Shown here piece after piece: positions 1 to 8,724 of a stretch of 64,000 bases of DNA; positions within the stretch are counted from its first letter, which is position 1, and each line of letters opens with the position of its first letter. The notes below the pieces were generated by a model, which saw only the letters and a list, made by a program, of their open reading frames with translations, searched no databases and was not told the DNA's origin. The translations under genes and the position numbers were made by a program. The DNA comes from Fibrobacterota bacterium (GTDB taxonomy: Bacteria; Fibrobacterota; Fibrobacteria; UBA11236), in contig CANKII010000002.1 of NCBI GenBank assembly GCA_947482115.1, forward strand, positions 310,001-374,000, read 5' to 3'.

Positions 1-169
1 ATTTGAGGAACTTTTTTCCAAAGCCGATGGAGAAAGTGTGAACCTTGACTCCGCTCCATTTGGCGGCGAGGAAATGGCCGAGTTCATGGATGAATACCAT
101 GAAGCTGAGGCCGAGCAGGCCAACGGGGATTTGAAACAGCAGGGACCAATAACCGGTAAGATGATTCAT
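1..169 (-). CDS. rseP: RseP-like site-2 zinc metalloprotease, N-terminal fragment (runs off window start)
   Basis: Reverse-strand translation from ATG at 169: [54 protein letters not shown]; HExxH (HELGH) motif, directly downstream of dxr. Absent from the supplied ORF track because it is truncated. Confidence 0.88.
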   Translation of the reverse strand, partial: MNHLTGYWSLLFQIPVGLLGLSFMVFIHELGHFLAAKWSGVKVHTFSIGFGKKFLK

Positions 170-184
170 GATGGCACTAGTATA

Positions 185-1324
185 TCAAGATTTAGCGGCG
201 TCGCGTGCCCACGCATCCGCTGCGAGGGCTTCTTCAAAGGAATTCAACGGTCCAATCGAGGCTTTGCCCAGTACGCGTTCCAGAATTTTGGGAATATCCG
301 TAAACGCAATTTTCTCATCCAGGAACATCGCCACGGCAACTTCGTTGGCCGCATTGAGAATCGCTGGAGCGGTATCCCCGCGACGACCGGCTTCGTAGGC
401 CAATCGCAGACAGGGGAATTTGTCCGTGTCCGGTGCGAAGAATTCCAGCTTGCCGATTTCTGTGAGATCGAGACGTGCAATGTCCAGCAGCAACCGTTCG
501 GGATACACCAGCGCATACTGGATGGGCAATTGCATGTCCGGGCTGCCGAGCTGCGCCATCAAGGAACCGTCACGGAATTGCACCATGGAATGCACGATGG
601 ATTTGGGATGGATGACGACACGAATGCTGTCGAAGCCGACACCGAAGAGATAATGCGCTTCGATGACTTCCAGTCCCTTGTTCATCAAGGTCGCCGAGTC
701 GATGGTGATCTTTTCACCCATCACCCAGGTGGGATGTTTCAACGCGGCGGCCTTAGTGATGTTTTTGAATTCCTCTTTCGGAAAATCGCGGAACGGTCCG
801 CCCGAAGCCGTGAGTTCGATGCATTCGATTTCTTCAGCAGGTCGTCCGGCAAGGCATTGGAAAATGGCGGAATGTTCCGAGTCGATGGGGATGATGGAAC
901 TTTCGGGATGTTGTTTCAGCGTCGTATTGATCAACGCACCGGCCATGACCATGGTTTCTTTGTTGGCCAGTCCCACGGTTTTTCCATGGCGAATCGCTTC
1001 CAACGTCGGGTTACATCCAATGGCACCGACGAGTCCGTTGAGGACATAGTCCACGTTGGAATCGGAAACGAGAGCGAGCAAACCTTCCATGCCGGAAAGG
1101 ATTTTGCCTTTGTAAACCTTGGACAAAGCCTGTGCTGCATCGGCGTCATACACTGCAGCTACGGGTATGTGAAACTCTTCGAGAATCGGAAGAAGTTTTT
1201 CCCATTGCCGTCCCACGGCTGCAGCCACGATCTGAAATCGATCCGGGTGCTGGCGCACGACCTTGAGGGTCGATGATCCGATGGAGCCGGTGGCGCCGAG
1301 GAGGGCTATGCGTTTGGGGGACAT
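185..1324 (-). CDS. dxr: 1-deoxy-D-xylulose 5-phosphate reductoisomerase
   Basis: N-term LLGATGSIGSSTLKVV, LANKETMVMAG, IPIDSEHSAIFQCL, LTASGGPFRD; full length 379 aa. Confidence 0.97.
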   Translation of the reverse strand: MSPKRIALLGATGSIGSSTLKVVRQHPDRFQIVAAAVGRQWEKLLPILEEFHIPVAAVYDADAAQALSKVYKGKILSGMEGLLALVSDSNVDYVLNGLVGAIGCNPTLEAIRHGKTVGLANKETMVMAGALINTTLKQHPESSIIPIDSEHSAIFQCLAGRPAEEIECIELTASGGPFRDFPKEEFKNITKAAALKHPTWVMGEKITIDSATLMNKGLEVIEAHYLFGVGFDSIRVVIHPKSIVHSMVQFRDGSLMAQLGSPDMQLPIQYALVYPERLLLDIARLDLTEIGKLEFFAPDTDKFPCLRLAYEAGRRGDTAPAILNAANEVAVAMFLDEKIAFTDIPKILERVLGKASIGPLNSFEEALAADAWARDAAKS

Positions 1325-1341
1325 TGTGGGGGAGAAGATAG

Positions 1342-2430
1342 CTAAGGGGATATTTCGTGCGGTTTCTTAGATGTAGTTATCCATTTCCTTTTGATAATAT
1401 CTGAACAAATAGAATCTAAGCCTGGGAATACAGTGCTTTCTTGTATTCCACGCTTTCTTAATTCAGATAGGATTTTTTTTGAATAGGTTGCACAGATTGC
1501 TATCCCTTCGACTTCTCCACTGCCCTCTGGACGCTCTTTAAAACTATCCCAATCCCCTTCTGCAGTCAAAACAGATTCTTGGGCTCGTATTCGAGCATGA
1601 ATATGAGAAGGATAGTAGAGCTCGATTTTTTCAATAGAAAATGGATCTGGATTCATGGTCGTGTCAATGGGAGAGGACAAATGATTATAAGCTATCACTT
1701 TACCATCACGGTCACCCATATTTTCATTTACGGCAAAGAATAAAGCGATTAAAGGATTGGTTGTCCAGTCTAATAATCTTGTGGGCATCCCATGATGTTG
1801 GGCCAGTGTTAGCCATTCCCAGTCGTTTTTAGGGGGAATTGGAAGGAAGGGCGTTGCGTGTTTTTTGAATTCATTCAGAATATTTCGTTCGAAGTTTGTG
1901 CGTTCCCCTTTAGTATAAAGGTTCTGATATGTTTCCCTTGATATGCTGCATGCCCCTTCCCAATGGGCATCTTTTTGGCCTCTAAAAAACCATTTTCCTT
2001 TTGGAAGTTTTTGAACAAAAGCAAGATATTCTCTTGTGCTTTTAATCAGACGGCTCTTTGTGGGGAAGAGTTTTTCCATCAAATTGCCTACTTGATAGAT
2101 GCTCCCATTAACTTTGAAAGTGGTTTTGGACTCGTATGAAAACTCTTCAATCCCTAGAGGCTTAAAATGTGAAGGACTGATCCAATTGGGCCATGGGTAG
2201 TGCCAATCATCGTTTTCATCAGAATGCGGGATAGATTTTTTGAGATATTCTTCTTCAATTGTCTTTGGAATGGGCAACACGTATTCTGCTTCGATATCCC
2301 TGTAAGATAGGTCTAGCCCTTCAACATTAGCGTGGAATCTTTCAGCTTGCGCTTTTGATTTTGCGATAATGAACCAATCTTCTTCGTGGCAGCTATAACA
2401 TCTTACCCAGTATAATTTCCACGTTGCCAT
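1342..2430 (-). CDS. FRG-domain protein
   Basis: WFFRGQKDAHWE...LTLAQHHGMPTRLLDWTTNPLIALFFAV is a typical FRG domain core; 362 aa, visibly AT-richer than neighbours. Confidence 0.85.
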   Translation of the reverse strand: MATWKLYWVRCYSCHEEDWFIIAKSKAQAERFHANVEGLDLSYRDIEAEYVLPIPKTIEEEYLKKSIPHSDENDDWHYPWPNWISPSHFKPLGIEEFSYESKTTFKVNGSIYQVGNLMEKLFPTKSRLIKSTREYLAFVQKLPKGKWFFRGQKDAHWEGACSISRETYQNLYTKGERTNFERNILNEFKKHATPFLPIPPKNDWEWLTLAQHHGMPTRLLDWTTNPLIALFFAVNENMGDRDGKVIAYNHLSSPIDTTMNPDPFSIEKIELYYPSHIHARIRAQESVLTAEGDWDSFKERPEGSGEVEGIAICATYSKKILSELRKRGIQESTVFPGLDSICSDIIKRKWITTSKKPHEISP

Positions 2431-2485
2431 ATAGAAAACTTCATTTTCGGTTGGTTAGATGAGGCTTTAGTTTTGCCACATAATT

Positions 2486-2530
2486 ATCCCAACCATGCAA
2501 TCGGTACACAAAAATCGGCATATCAAAAAT
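2486..2530 (-). pseudogene. Remnant resembling the cdsA 3' end
   Basis: 19-nt exact match ATCCCAACCATGCAATCGG (2486-2504) to cdsA 3' end (3255-3273); weaker similarity continues; reverse strand can be read as ...FV-PIAWLG* with a frame slip. Confidence 0.6.
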
Positions 2531-2543
2531 CGACTCGCTGTAA

Positions 2544-2915
2544 TCACCCATCTTGATTTTCACCTCTCCGCACCAAAACCCTTCGATCCATGATCAAAAA
2601 TGTTTTACCACGAATATCCTCTGAGATAATCAAAGGCCAGTTTGATTCCAAAGCCTTCAGCAACGCCCCGCCACTTGGCTGACTCAAAGAGACCACGATA
2701 ATTCCGCAATGTTCCGGGTGAAACAATGGAAGAGTGTGGAAAAAATCTTTGTCTGTCGAAAGAATGGTGGCGTTTTCGGCTTGAGCGAAATCGAATAGAA
2801 CTGCATCGGTGCTTCCCTCAAGCGGGGTTCCCCGGATGTCGAGTACTTCATGTCCCATTGATTCCAGAAAATTCCGGGCGGCTTTGGGAAAGTTTTCGTC
2901 GAGGAGGATTTTCAT
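2544..2915 (-). CDS. DUF5615 PIN-like family protein (putative toxin)
   Basis: MKILLDENFPKAARNFLESMGHEVLDIRG...ATILSTDKDFFHT; paired with a DUF433 gene. Confidence 0.85.
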   Translation of the reverse strand: MKILLDENFPKAARNFLESMGHEVLDIRGTPLEGSTDAVLFDFAQAENATILSTDKDFFHTLPLFHPEHCGIIVVSLSQPSGGALLKALESNWPLIISEDIRGKTFLIMDRRVLVRRGENQDG

Positions 2916-3142
2916 CCAAGCGCGGCGGATGGCAAAGTATCGAATTGCGCCAGTTGGCTGCCAAACTCTAGAGCGGAGCGGATATCGTCATCCGTAAGGT
3001 TGGGATAATGCCCGCGAATTTCTGGAAAAGATTCGCCTGCGGCAAGTGAGGCCAGCACATTGGAAACCAGCACGCGAGTGCCTTGAACCACAGGCTTGCC
3101 GTGGCAAATCGCAGGGTCGATTGTAATTCTTGAAAAAGTCAT
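2912..3142 (-). CDS. DUF433 family protein (putative antitoxin)
   Basis: ITIDPAICHGKPVVQGTRVLVSNVLASLAAGESFPEIRGHYPNLTDDDIRSAL; 4-nt overlap with the DUF5615 gene. Confidence 0.88.
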   Translation of the reverse strand: MTFSRITIDPAICHGKPVVQGTRVLVSNVLASLAAGESFPEIRGHYPNLTDDDIRSALEFGSQLAQFDTLPSAALG

Positions 3143-3237
3143 TGTATCACCTCTTCCAAATTATACTCTCTCTCGACTTTACCGTGTTGGAAACGGCCAA
3201 TCTACAGAATTTGGTTGGATTTTGAGGGTGAGCCGAG

Positions 3238-4053
3238 CTAAGACAGCAACTTCAATCCCAACCATGCAATCGGCGCCACAAACGTCAATGCATCAAACCG
3301 ATCCATAATCCCACCATGACCCGGAATCAATTGCGAAGTGTCCTTCGCCCCCGCGTAGCGTTTCACAACCGAAATAAACAAATCCCCAACGGCTGCAAGC
3401 AAGGCCAGAACGGCCCCGAAGATCAGTGCAGGGCCCATCGGGATCCCAAAGAACATCGGTCCTAAAATTCCTGCGGCCACCATGCCTGCAACCGTTCCAC
3501 CAATCGTACCTGCCACTGTCTTTTTTGAACTGATGCTCGGTGCCAGTTTCCTGCGTCCCCACATCCGGCCTGCCGCATAGGCTCCAATGTCCTCCACCGC
3601 CACGCAGATGATGGTGAACGCCAGTGGAAGGATTCCGGCCCAGCCGAGTTCGGGACCCATCAATGCGAACAGCCGTGTGGCCCAAAGTCCCATGTAAGCG
3701 CAGATGAATCCGTTCATCAAAATCCACGGAGCCATGAGTTCGATGTCGAGATGGCGGAAACCCAACAGCACATAACCCACGAGTGAAAGAATGGAAACGA
3801 TCCAAATCCAATATTCCGGCAAGGCCAAGCCCGGAAAATAGGTGAGGGAAAATCCGAATGCGGAGAGCGCAGAAAACCATGCCAGATGCGGCGACCCGAA
3901 TTTGCGATCCACCAATCGGGAGAGTTCCCAGGAACCGATAATAATGATGAGAGCAATGGCGATCCACCGCGAATGGACATTCAATAGCAGTGCTGCGAAT
4001 CCACCTAGGGTCAAAACGATGGCGGAGAGGGTGCGTACAGTCAGATTGGACAT
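3238..4053 (-). CDS. cdsA: Phosphatidate cytidylyltransferase
   Basis: C-term ISVVKRYAGAKDTSQLIPGHGGIMDRFDALTFVAP signature; start likely at MSNLTVRT (4053) rather than 4086. Confidence 0.95.
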   Translation of the reverse strand: MSNLTVRTLSAIVLTLGGFAALLLNVHSRWIAIALIIIIGSWELSRLVDRKFGSPHLAWFSALSAFGFSLTYFPGLALPEYWIWIVSILSLVGYVLLGFRHLDIELMAPWILMNGFICAYMGLWATRLFALMGPELGWAGILPLAFTIICVAVEDIGAYAAGRMWGRRKLAPSISSKKTVAGTIGGTVAGMVAAGILGPMFFGIPMGPALIFGAVLALLAAVGDLFISVVKRYAGAKDTSQLIPGHGGIMDRFDALTFVAPIAWLGLKLLS

Positions 4054-4063
4054 GATTTCTCCG

Positions 4064-4780
4064 TTAGCCTTCCAGCACCTTGCCAAAGCGGCGTTGGCGG
4101 CTGTGATACGCTTCGATGGCTTTGACCAGTTCTTCCTTGCCGAAGTCCGGCCATAAGGTCGGAGTCACGTACAATTCGGTGTAGGCGATCTGCCACAGCA
4201 GGAAATTCGAGATGCGCATGTCTCCACCGGTGCGAATCAGCAATTCCGGATCAGGAGTCTCGGGCAAATACATGTGCTTGGAAATAGAGGCTTCATCAAT
4301 CGCCGCAGGATCCAGCTTGCCCTGTTGTACTTCGGAGGCGATGCGACGGCAGGCGTCGATGATTTCTTCGCGACCACCATAGGAGACGGCGAGGTTGAGA
4401 GTCAGGCCGGTGTTGTTCTTCGTTTTCTCCATGCCCCATTCCAATTCCTGCAATGTTCTGGGAGGAAGTTTGGAAAGATTTCCCAAGGCTTTGAGCCGCA
4501 CGTTGTTTTTCATCAAGTCTTCGACCTCTTGATGAATCATTTCCACCAACAAGTCCATAAGCGCATTGACTTCCAGAATGGGCCGCGCCCAATTTTCAGA
4601 GGAGAACACATAAATGGTGAGATACTTGACGCCGAGTTCGCCGCAGGCTTCCACAATGCGCCGTGTTGCGCGCGTGCCCGCACGATGCCCCATGACGCGC
4701 GGCTGCAGACGCTTGCGCGCCCAACGACCGTTGCCATCCATGATGACGGCGATATGTTCTGGGGGGGGAGAAACAGCCAT
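4064..4780 (-). CDS. uppS: Isoprenyl transferase (undecaprenyl diphosphate synthase)
   Basis: HIAVIMDGNGRWARKR, YVFSSENWARP, LLIRTGGDMRISNFLLWQIAYTELY. Confidence 0.97.
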   Translation of the reverse strand: MAVSPPPEHIAVIMDGNGRWARKRLQPRVMGHRAGTRATRRIVEACGELGVKYLTIYVFSSENWARPILEVNALMDLLVEMIHQEVEDLMKNNVRLKALGNLSKLPPRTLQELEWGMEKTKNNTGLTLNLAVSYGGREEIIDACRRIASEVQQGKLDPAAIDEASISKHMYLPETPDPELLIRTGGDMRISNFLLWQIAYTELYVTPTLWPDFGKEELVKAIEAYHSRQRRFGKVLEG

Positions 4781-4813
4781 ACCAAAGAAGGGGGGGTGGG
4801 GCTGAATGAAGCC

Positions 4814-5365
4814 TCAGACCGTGAGGATGTCTTTTTCCTTGTCGGCGAGAATCTGATCGATCACGGCGACATACTTGTCGGTGATCTGCTGGATTTTTTC
4901 CAGCTCGAGTTTCAATTCATCTTCCGAAGTCTTGTCGTCTTTGGCGGCTTTCTTGAGCTGCTCATTCTCATCGCGGCGAATGTTGCGCACTGCGACCTTG
5001 GCTTCTTCGCCCATCTTGTGTGCGGTCTTGGCCAGTTCTTTGCGGCGGTCGGCGGTGAGAATGGGAAGATTGATACGGACGTAGGTTCCATCGTTCATCG
5101 GTGTGAGACCGAGGTTGGCGGCCATGATGGCTTTCTCAATGGGTCCGAGCAGATTCTTTTCCCATGGTTTGATTGCCAAGGAACGGGGTTCGGGAACGGT
5201 GACCGCAGCGAGTTGGGGCAGGGGCGTCTTGGTTCCGTAATAGTCCACGAAAATATTGTCCAGCATGGCGGGCGAAGCAATGCCCGTGCGGACCTTGGTG
5301 AGATCCTTTTGCAAGGTATCCACCGATTTTTGCATGCGTTCGTTGAGTGATGCGACGTCGTACAT
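4814..5365 (-). CDS. frr: Ribosome recycling factor
   Basis: LTKVRTGIASPAMLDNIFVDYYGTKTPL, VRNIRRDENEQLKK. Confidence 0.97.
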   Translation of the reverse strand: MYDVASLNERMQKSVDTLQKDLTKVRTGIASPAMLDNIFVDYYGTKTPLPQLAAVTVPEPRSLAIKPWEKNLLGPIEKAIMAANLGLTPMNDGTYVRINLPILTADRRKELAKTAHKMGEEAKVAVRNIRRDENEQLKKAAKDDKTSEDELKLELEKIQQITDKYVAVIDQILADKEKDILTV

Positions 5366-5368
5366 GAT

Positions 5369-6091
5369 TCAGTCTCCGCCGGTGACGAGGGTTCCGATGT
5401 TTTCGCCACTGGCGGCGCGCATCAGGTTTCCCGGAACATTCAAATTGAAAACCCGGATGGGCATGTCGTTTTCGCGGCACAGCGCAATGGCCGAAGTATC
5501 CATCACCTTGAGCTGGCGGTTGATGGTTTCGGTATAGGTCAGATGATCGAAGCGTACCGCATCGGAATGCTTGTTCGGGTCCTTGTCGTACACGCCGTCC
5601 ACATTGGTGGCCTTCATCAGGATGTCGCAGCCAGTTTCGATGGCGCGAAGCGTGGCTGCGCTGTCGGTGGTGAAATAAGGATTTCCGGTTCCGGCGGCGA
5701 ACAAGACAATGCGGCCTTTTTCCAGATGGCGGATGGCGCGGCGACGGATGAAGGTTTCCGAAACCTTGCTCATTTCCATGGCGCTCATGACACGCGTGTA
5801 GACGCCGTGCTTCTCCAGCGCGTCCTGCATGCAAAGACAGTTGATGACGGTGGCCAGCATGCCCATGTGATCGCCGGTGACGCGATCGACGCCCAATTCA
5901 CTCAATGCTGCGCCGCGAATGATGTTCCCGCCGCCGATGACAATGCCGACCTGCACGCCGCTCTGGGCGACTTGCACGACTTCGGAGGCGAGACGGGTGA
6001 ATGTGGCGGGATCGAGGCCGAAATCTTGTCCGCCCGCGAATGCCTCGCCGCTGAGCTTGAGGAGAATCCGCTTGTAACGCGGAGCGGACAT
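5369..6091 (-). CDS. pyrH: UMP kinase
   Basis: [50 protein letters not shown]. Confidence 0.97.
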   Translation of the reverse strand: MSAPRYKRILLKLSGEAFAGGQDFGLDPATFTRLASEVVQVAQSGVQVGIVIGGGNIIRGAALSELGVDRVTGDHMGMLATVINCLCMQDALEKHGVYTRVMSAMEMSKVSETFIRRRAIRHLEKGRIVLFAAGTGNPYFTTDSAATLRAIETGCDILMKATNVDGVYDKDPNKHSDAVRFDHLTYTETINRQLKVMDTSAIALCRENDMPIRVFNLNVPGNLMRAASGENIGTLVTGGD

Positions 6092-6095
6092 TAGC

Positions 6096-6983
6096 TTATT
6101 GGCCCAGTTGAAGCCGGTGGAAGGCCGCGACCCGGAGATTTTTCACGCCAAGGGTTTTGGCGGTGGCTTCCAGCAACTTGTCGATGGAGGTTTTGTTGTC
6201 CTTCACGAAAATCTGCTGCAGGAGGCAATTCTCCTTGTAGAACTTGTTCAGTTTGCCGTCGACGATGCGTTCCAGCATGTCCCCGGTTTTGCCTTCCTTC
6301 ATGGTGATTTCGCGTGCAATTTCACGTTCCTTGGCAATCAAATCAGCAGCCACGCCGCTGGGGTCAATTGCCACGGGCGAAGTGGCTGCAACCTGCATGG
6401 CCAAATCACGGGCAAGACTTGTGAGTGCGGCTTTGTCGGAAGCTTCGCCTTCAAAAGCAAGTTTGAGCAACACGCCGATTTTTCCACCCATGTGGGAATA
6501 AGTCTCGATCCATTCACCGGTTCCGGATTTCTCCACGACGAAGCGGCGAATGGCGATCAACTCTCCGATTTTGGCGATGGCTGCAGTGAGCAGTTCACCC
6601 AAAGTGGTGTTGTCGATGGAAAGCGCGGAAGTGGCTTCCACATTTGCAGGTGCTGAGGCCGCAATGGCGGTGACAGCCTTGGAGGCGAAGGTGTTGAAGT
6701 CGTCGGACATGGCCACGAAATCAGTTTCGCAGTTGATTTCCATCACTGCAACGCTGGGCAAGCCGGTCGCTGAGCTTGTCGAAGCGCCAAAGACGATTTT
6801 GCCTTCTTTGGTTTCTTTGCCCACGCGTTTGGCGGCAACGGCAGCGCCCTGCTTGCGCAGGAATTCAATGGCTTTTTCGAGGTCTCCGGAGGTCTCCGCC
6901 AATGCTTTTTTGCATTGCATGAGACCGAGTCCGGTTTTTTCACGGAGCTGTGATACAGCCTGTGCGCTGATTTCCACCACCAT
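6096..6983 (-). CDS. tsf: Elongation factor Ts
   Basis: [42 protein letters not shown]; carries an unusual [12 protein letters not shown] insert. Confidence 0.96.
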   Translation of the reverse strand: MVVEISAQAVSQLREKTGLGLMQCKKALAETSGDLEKAIEFLRKQGAAVAAKRVGKETKEGKIVFGASTSSATGLPSVAVMEINCETDFVAMSDDFNTFASKAVTAIAASAPANVEATSALSIDNTTLGELLTAAIAKIGELIAIRRFVVEKSGTGEWIETYSHMGGKIGVLLKLAFEGEASDKAALTSLARDLAMQVAATSPVAIDPSGVAADLIAKEREIAREITMKEGKTGDMLERIVDGKLNKFYKENCLLQQIFVKDNKTSIDKLLEATAKTLGVKNLRVAAFHRLQLGQ

Positions 6984-6985
6984 GA

Positions 6986-7738
6986 TTAAGCTCCCTCTGC
7001 GGCAGCAGGAGCGGCAACCACGGGGGCTGCAACTTCAGCTTTCACCTCTTGAACGGGGGAATCCGTTGCATTGAGAATGGCATCGGAGATAACGCGGGTA
7101 ATCAGGCCCACGGACTTGAGCGCATCGTCATTGCCCGGAATCGGATAGGTCGTTTGATCGGGATTGGAATTGGAATCCACAATGCCGATGACGGGAATGT
7201 GAAGACGGCTGGCCTCATGCACGGCGATGTGTTCATGTTCCGTGTCGGAGATGAACAACGCACCCGGCAGAGTCTTCATGTGGCGGATGCCGCTGAAGAT
7301 GGCTTCGAGTTTGGCGCGCTCTTTATTGAGGGTGAGGATTTCCTTCTTGTTCAATTCCTTGAACAGTCCGTCAGCTTCCATCTTTTCGATTTCTTCCAGA
7401 CGCTTGATGGATTTGCGCACGGTGGGGAAGTTGGTGAGCATTCCGCCCAACCAGCGTTCGGTCACGTAGAACATGCCGCAGCGAGTGGCTTCTTCCTTGA
7501 TGCAATCCTTGATGGTCTTCTTGGTACCGACGAAGAGCACGGGGCGGCCTTGCTGGCGGACGCGGCGAACCGCATCCACGGCAGCTTTGAGGCAAGCCTG
7601 AGTCTTTTCCAAATTGAGAACGTAAATGCCGTTGCGCTCGGTAAGAATATACTGGCGCATTTTCGGATTCCAACGCTTGGTGAGATGTCCGAAATGCACT
7701 CCGGCATCGAGCATTTCTTTGATATCGGGGATTGACAT
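6986..7738 (-). CDS. rpsB: 30S ribosomal protein S2
   Basis: IKEMLDAGVHFGHLTKRWNPKMRQYI; start at MSIPDIKEM (7738). Confidence 0.97.
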   Translation of the reverse strand: MSIPDIKEMLDAGVHFGHLTKRWNPKMRQYILTERNGIYVLNLEKTQACLKAAVDAVRRVRQQGRPVLFVGTKKTIKDCIKEEATRCGMFYVTERWLGGMLTNFPTVRKSIKRLEEIEKMEADGLFKELNKKEILTLNKERAKLEAIFSGIRHMKTLPGALFISDTEHEHIAVHEASRLHIPVIGIVDSNSNPDQTTYPIPGNDDALKSVGLITRVISDAILNATDSPVQEVKAEVAAPVVAAPAAAEGA

Positions 7739-7767
7739 GCTGTTTTGAGTCCTTTCCAAATCCTGGC

Positions 7768-8175
7768 TTAGCGCTTCGAGAACTGGAAGCTGCGACGAGC
7801 TCCGGCCTTGCCGTATTTTTTGCGTTCCACGGCGCGGGCGTCGCGGGTGAGAAGGCCGTGCTCACGGAGCATCGGTCGATAGTCTTCTTGAAAAGTCAGG
7901 AGTGCGCGGGCGATTCCGAGGCGGACCGCTCCGGCTTGTCCATTTACGCCGCCGCCATCGGCGGAGACGATGACGTCCCATTGTTTGTTTGCACCGAGCA
8001 CAGTCAAGGGCTGCTCCACGATCATCTCGCGAATCTCGTTGCAGAAATATTCCTTGAAGGTGCGGTTGTTAATGGTGCGCTTGCCGGTGCCGGGCTTGAG
8101 GATCACGCGGGCAATGGCGGTTTTCCGGCGGCCGGTGGCGCGGTATTGAGGCTGGGGAATCGGTTGAGTAGCGAT
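7768..8175 (-). CDS. rpsI: 30S ribosomal protein S9 with apparent non-canonical ATC start
   Basis: Frame upstream of the listed GTG (8106) encodes (I)ATQPIPQPQYRATGRRKTAIARVILKPGTGK, matching the S9 N-term; no ATG/GTG/TTG between the in-frame rplM stop and this region; SD AAGGAG 6 nt before ATC (8175). Confidence 0.9.
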   Translation of the reverse strand: MATQPIPQPQYRATGRRKTAIARVILKPGTGKRTINNRTFKEYFCNEIREMIVEQPLTVLGANKQWDVIVSADGGGVNGQAGAVRLGIARALLTFQEDYRPMLREHGLLTRDARAVERKKYGKAGARRSFQFSKR

Positions 8176-8196
8176 GATGGGCTCCTTGTAAATCTC

Positions 8197-8625
8197 TTAG
8201 ACTTTGATCAGTTCGGGTTTCTGAGCCCCGTGTGGATGTTGATCGCCGTCATAGATGTGAAGTTTCTTGGCCATTTGACGGCCCAAAGTGTTGTGCGGGA
8301 GCATTCCCAAAATGGCATGCTTGACAGGAAAGCCTGGACGGCTCGCCTGAACCTGCGCCACGGTCAGATTGCGCCATCCACCCGCATATTGGGAGTGACT
8401 GAAATAGCGGATGTCTTCACGCTTGTTGCCCGTCAATGCGACCTTTTCAGCGTTGATCACAATGACGAAATCGCCGTGGTCATGAGCGGGGTCGTAAGTT
8501 TTTTTGTGCTTGCCAATCAGCAATTTGGCGGCAGTGCTGGACAGACGGCCGAGCACAGTCTCGCGGGCGTCAATAACCCACCATTTTTTTGGGAAGGTTT
8601 CGGGATTGATCGTCGGCGTTTTCAT
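8197..8625 (-). CDS. rplM: 50S ribosomal protein L13
   Basis: WWVIDARETVLGRLSSTAAKLLIGKHKKTYDP...GMLPHNTLGRQMAKKLHIYDGDQHPHGAQKP. Confidence 0.97.
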   Translation of the reverse strand: MKTPTINPETFPKKWWVIDARETVLGRLSSTAAKLLIGKHKKTYDPAHDHGDFVIVINAEKVALTGNKREDIRYFSHSQYAGGWRNLTVAQVQASRPGFPVKHAILGMLPHNTLGRQMAKKLHIYDGDQHPHGAQKPELIKV

Positions 8626-8724
8626 GAGTCCAAATCCTGGTAAAAAGGGAGGGCGAAATGTAGTAAGGCCCGGGGCTAAAATGCAAGGAAATCAGGGAAA
8701 AATAGGGGACGGGACGTTGGCGGG

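Noticed and set aside
38-1276. 412-aa plus-strand ORF antisense to dxr
   Set aside because: Overlaps a clear full-length dxr; low-complexity F/H/R-rich translation typical of antisense shadow ORFs.
4757-4800. G-rich runs (GGGGGGG, GGGGGGTGGGG) between uppS and frr as a regulatory quadruplex
   Set aside because: Short runs without four regular G-tracts; a C-rich spacer on the coding strand is a simpler reading.
4274-5350. 358-aa ORF antisense to uppS/frr
   Set aside because: Covers two conserved genes on the opposite strand; no recognisable motifs.
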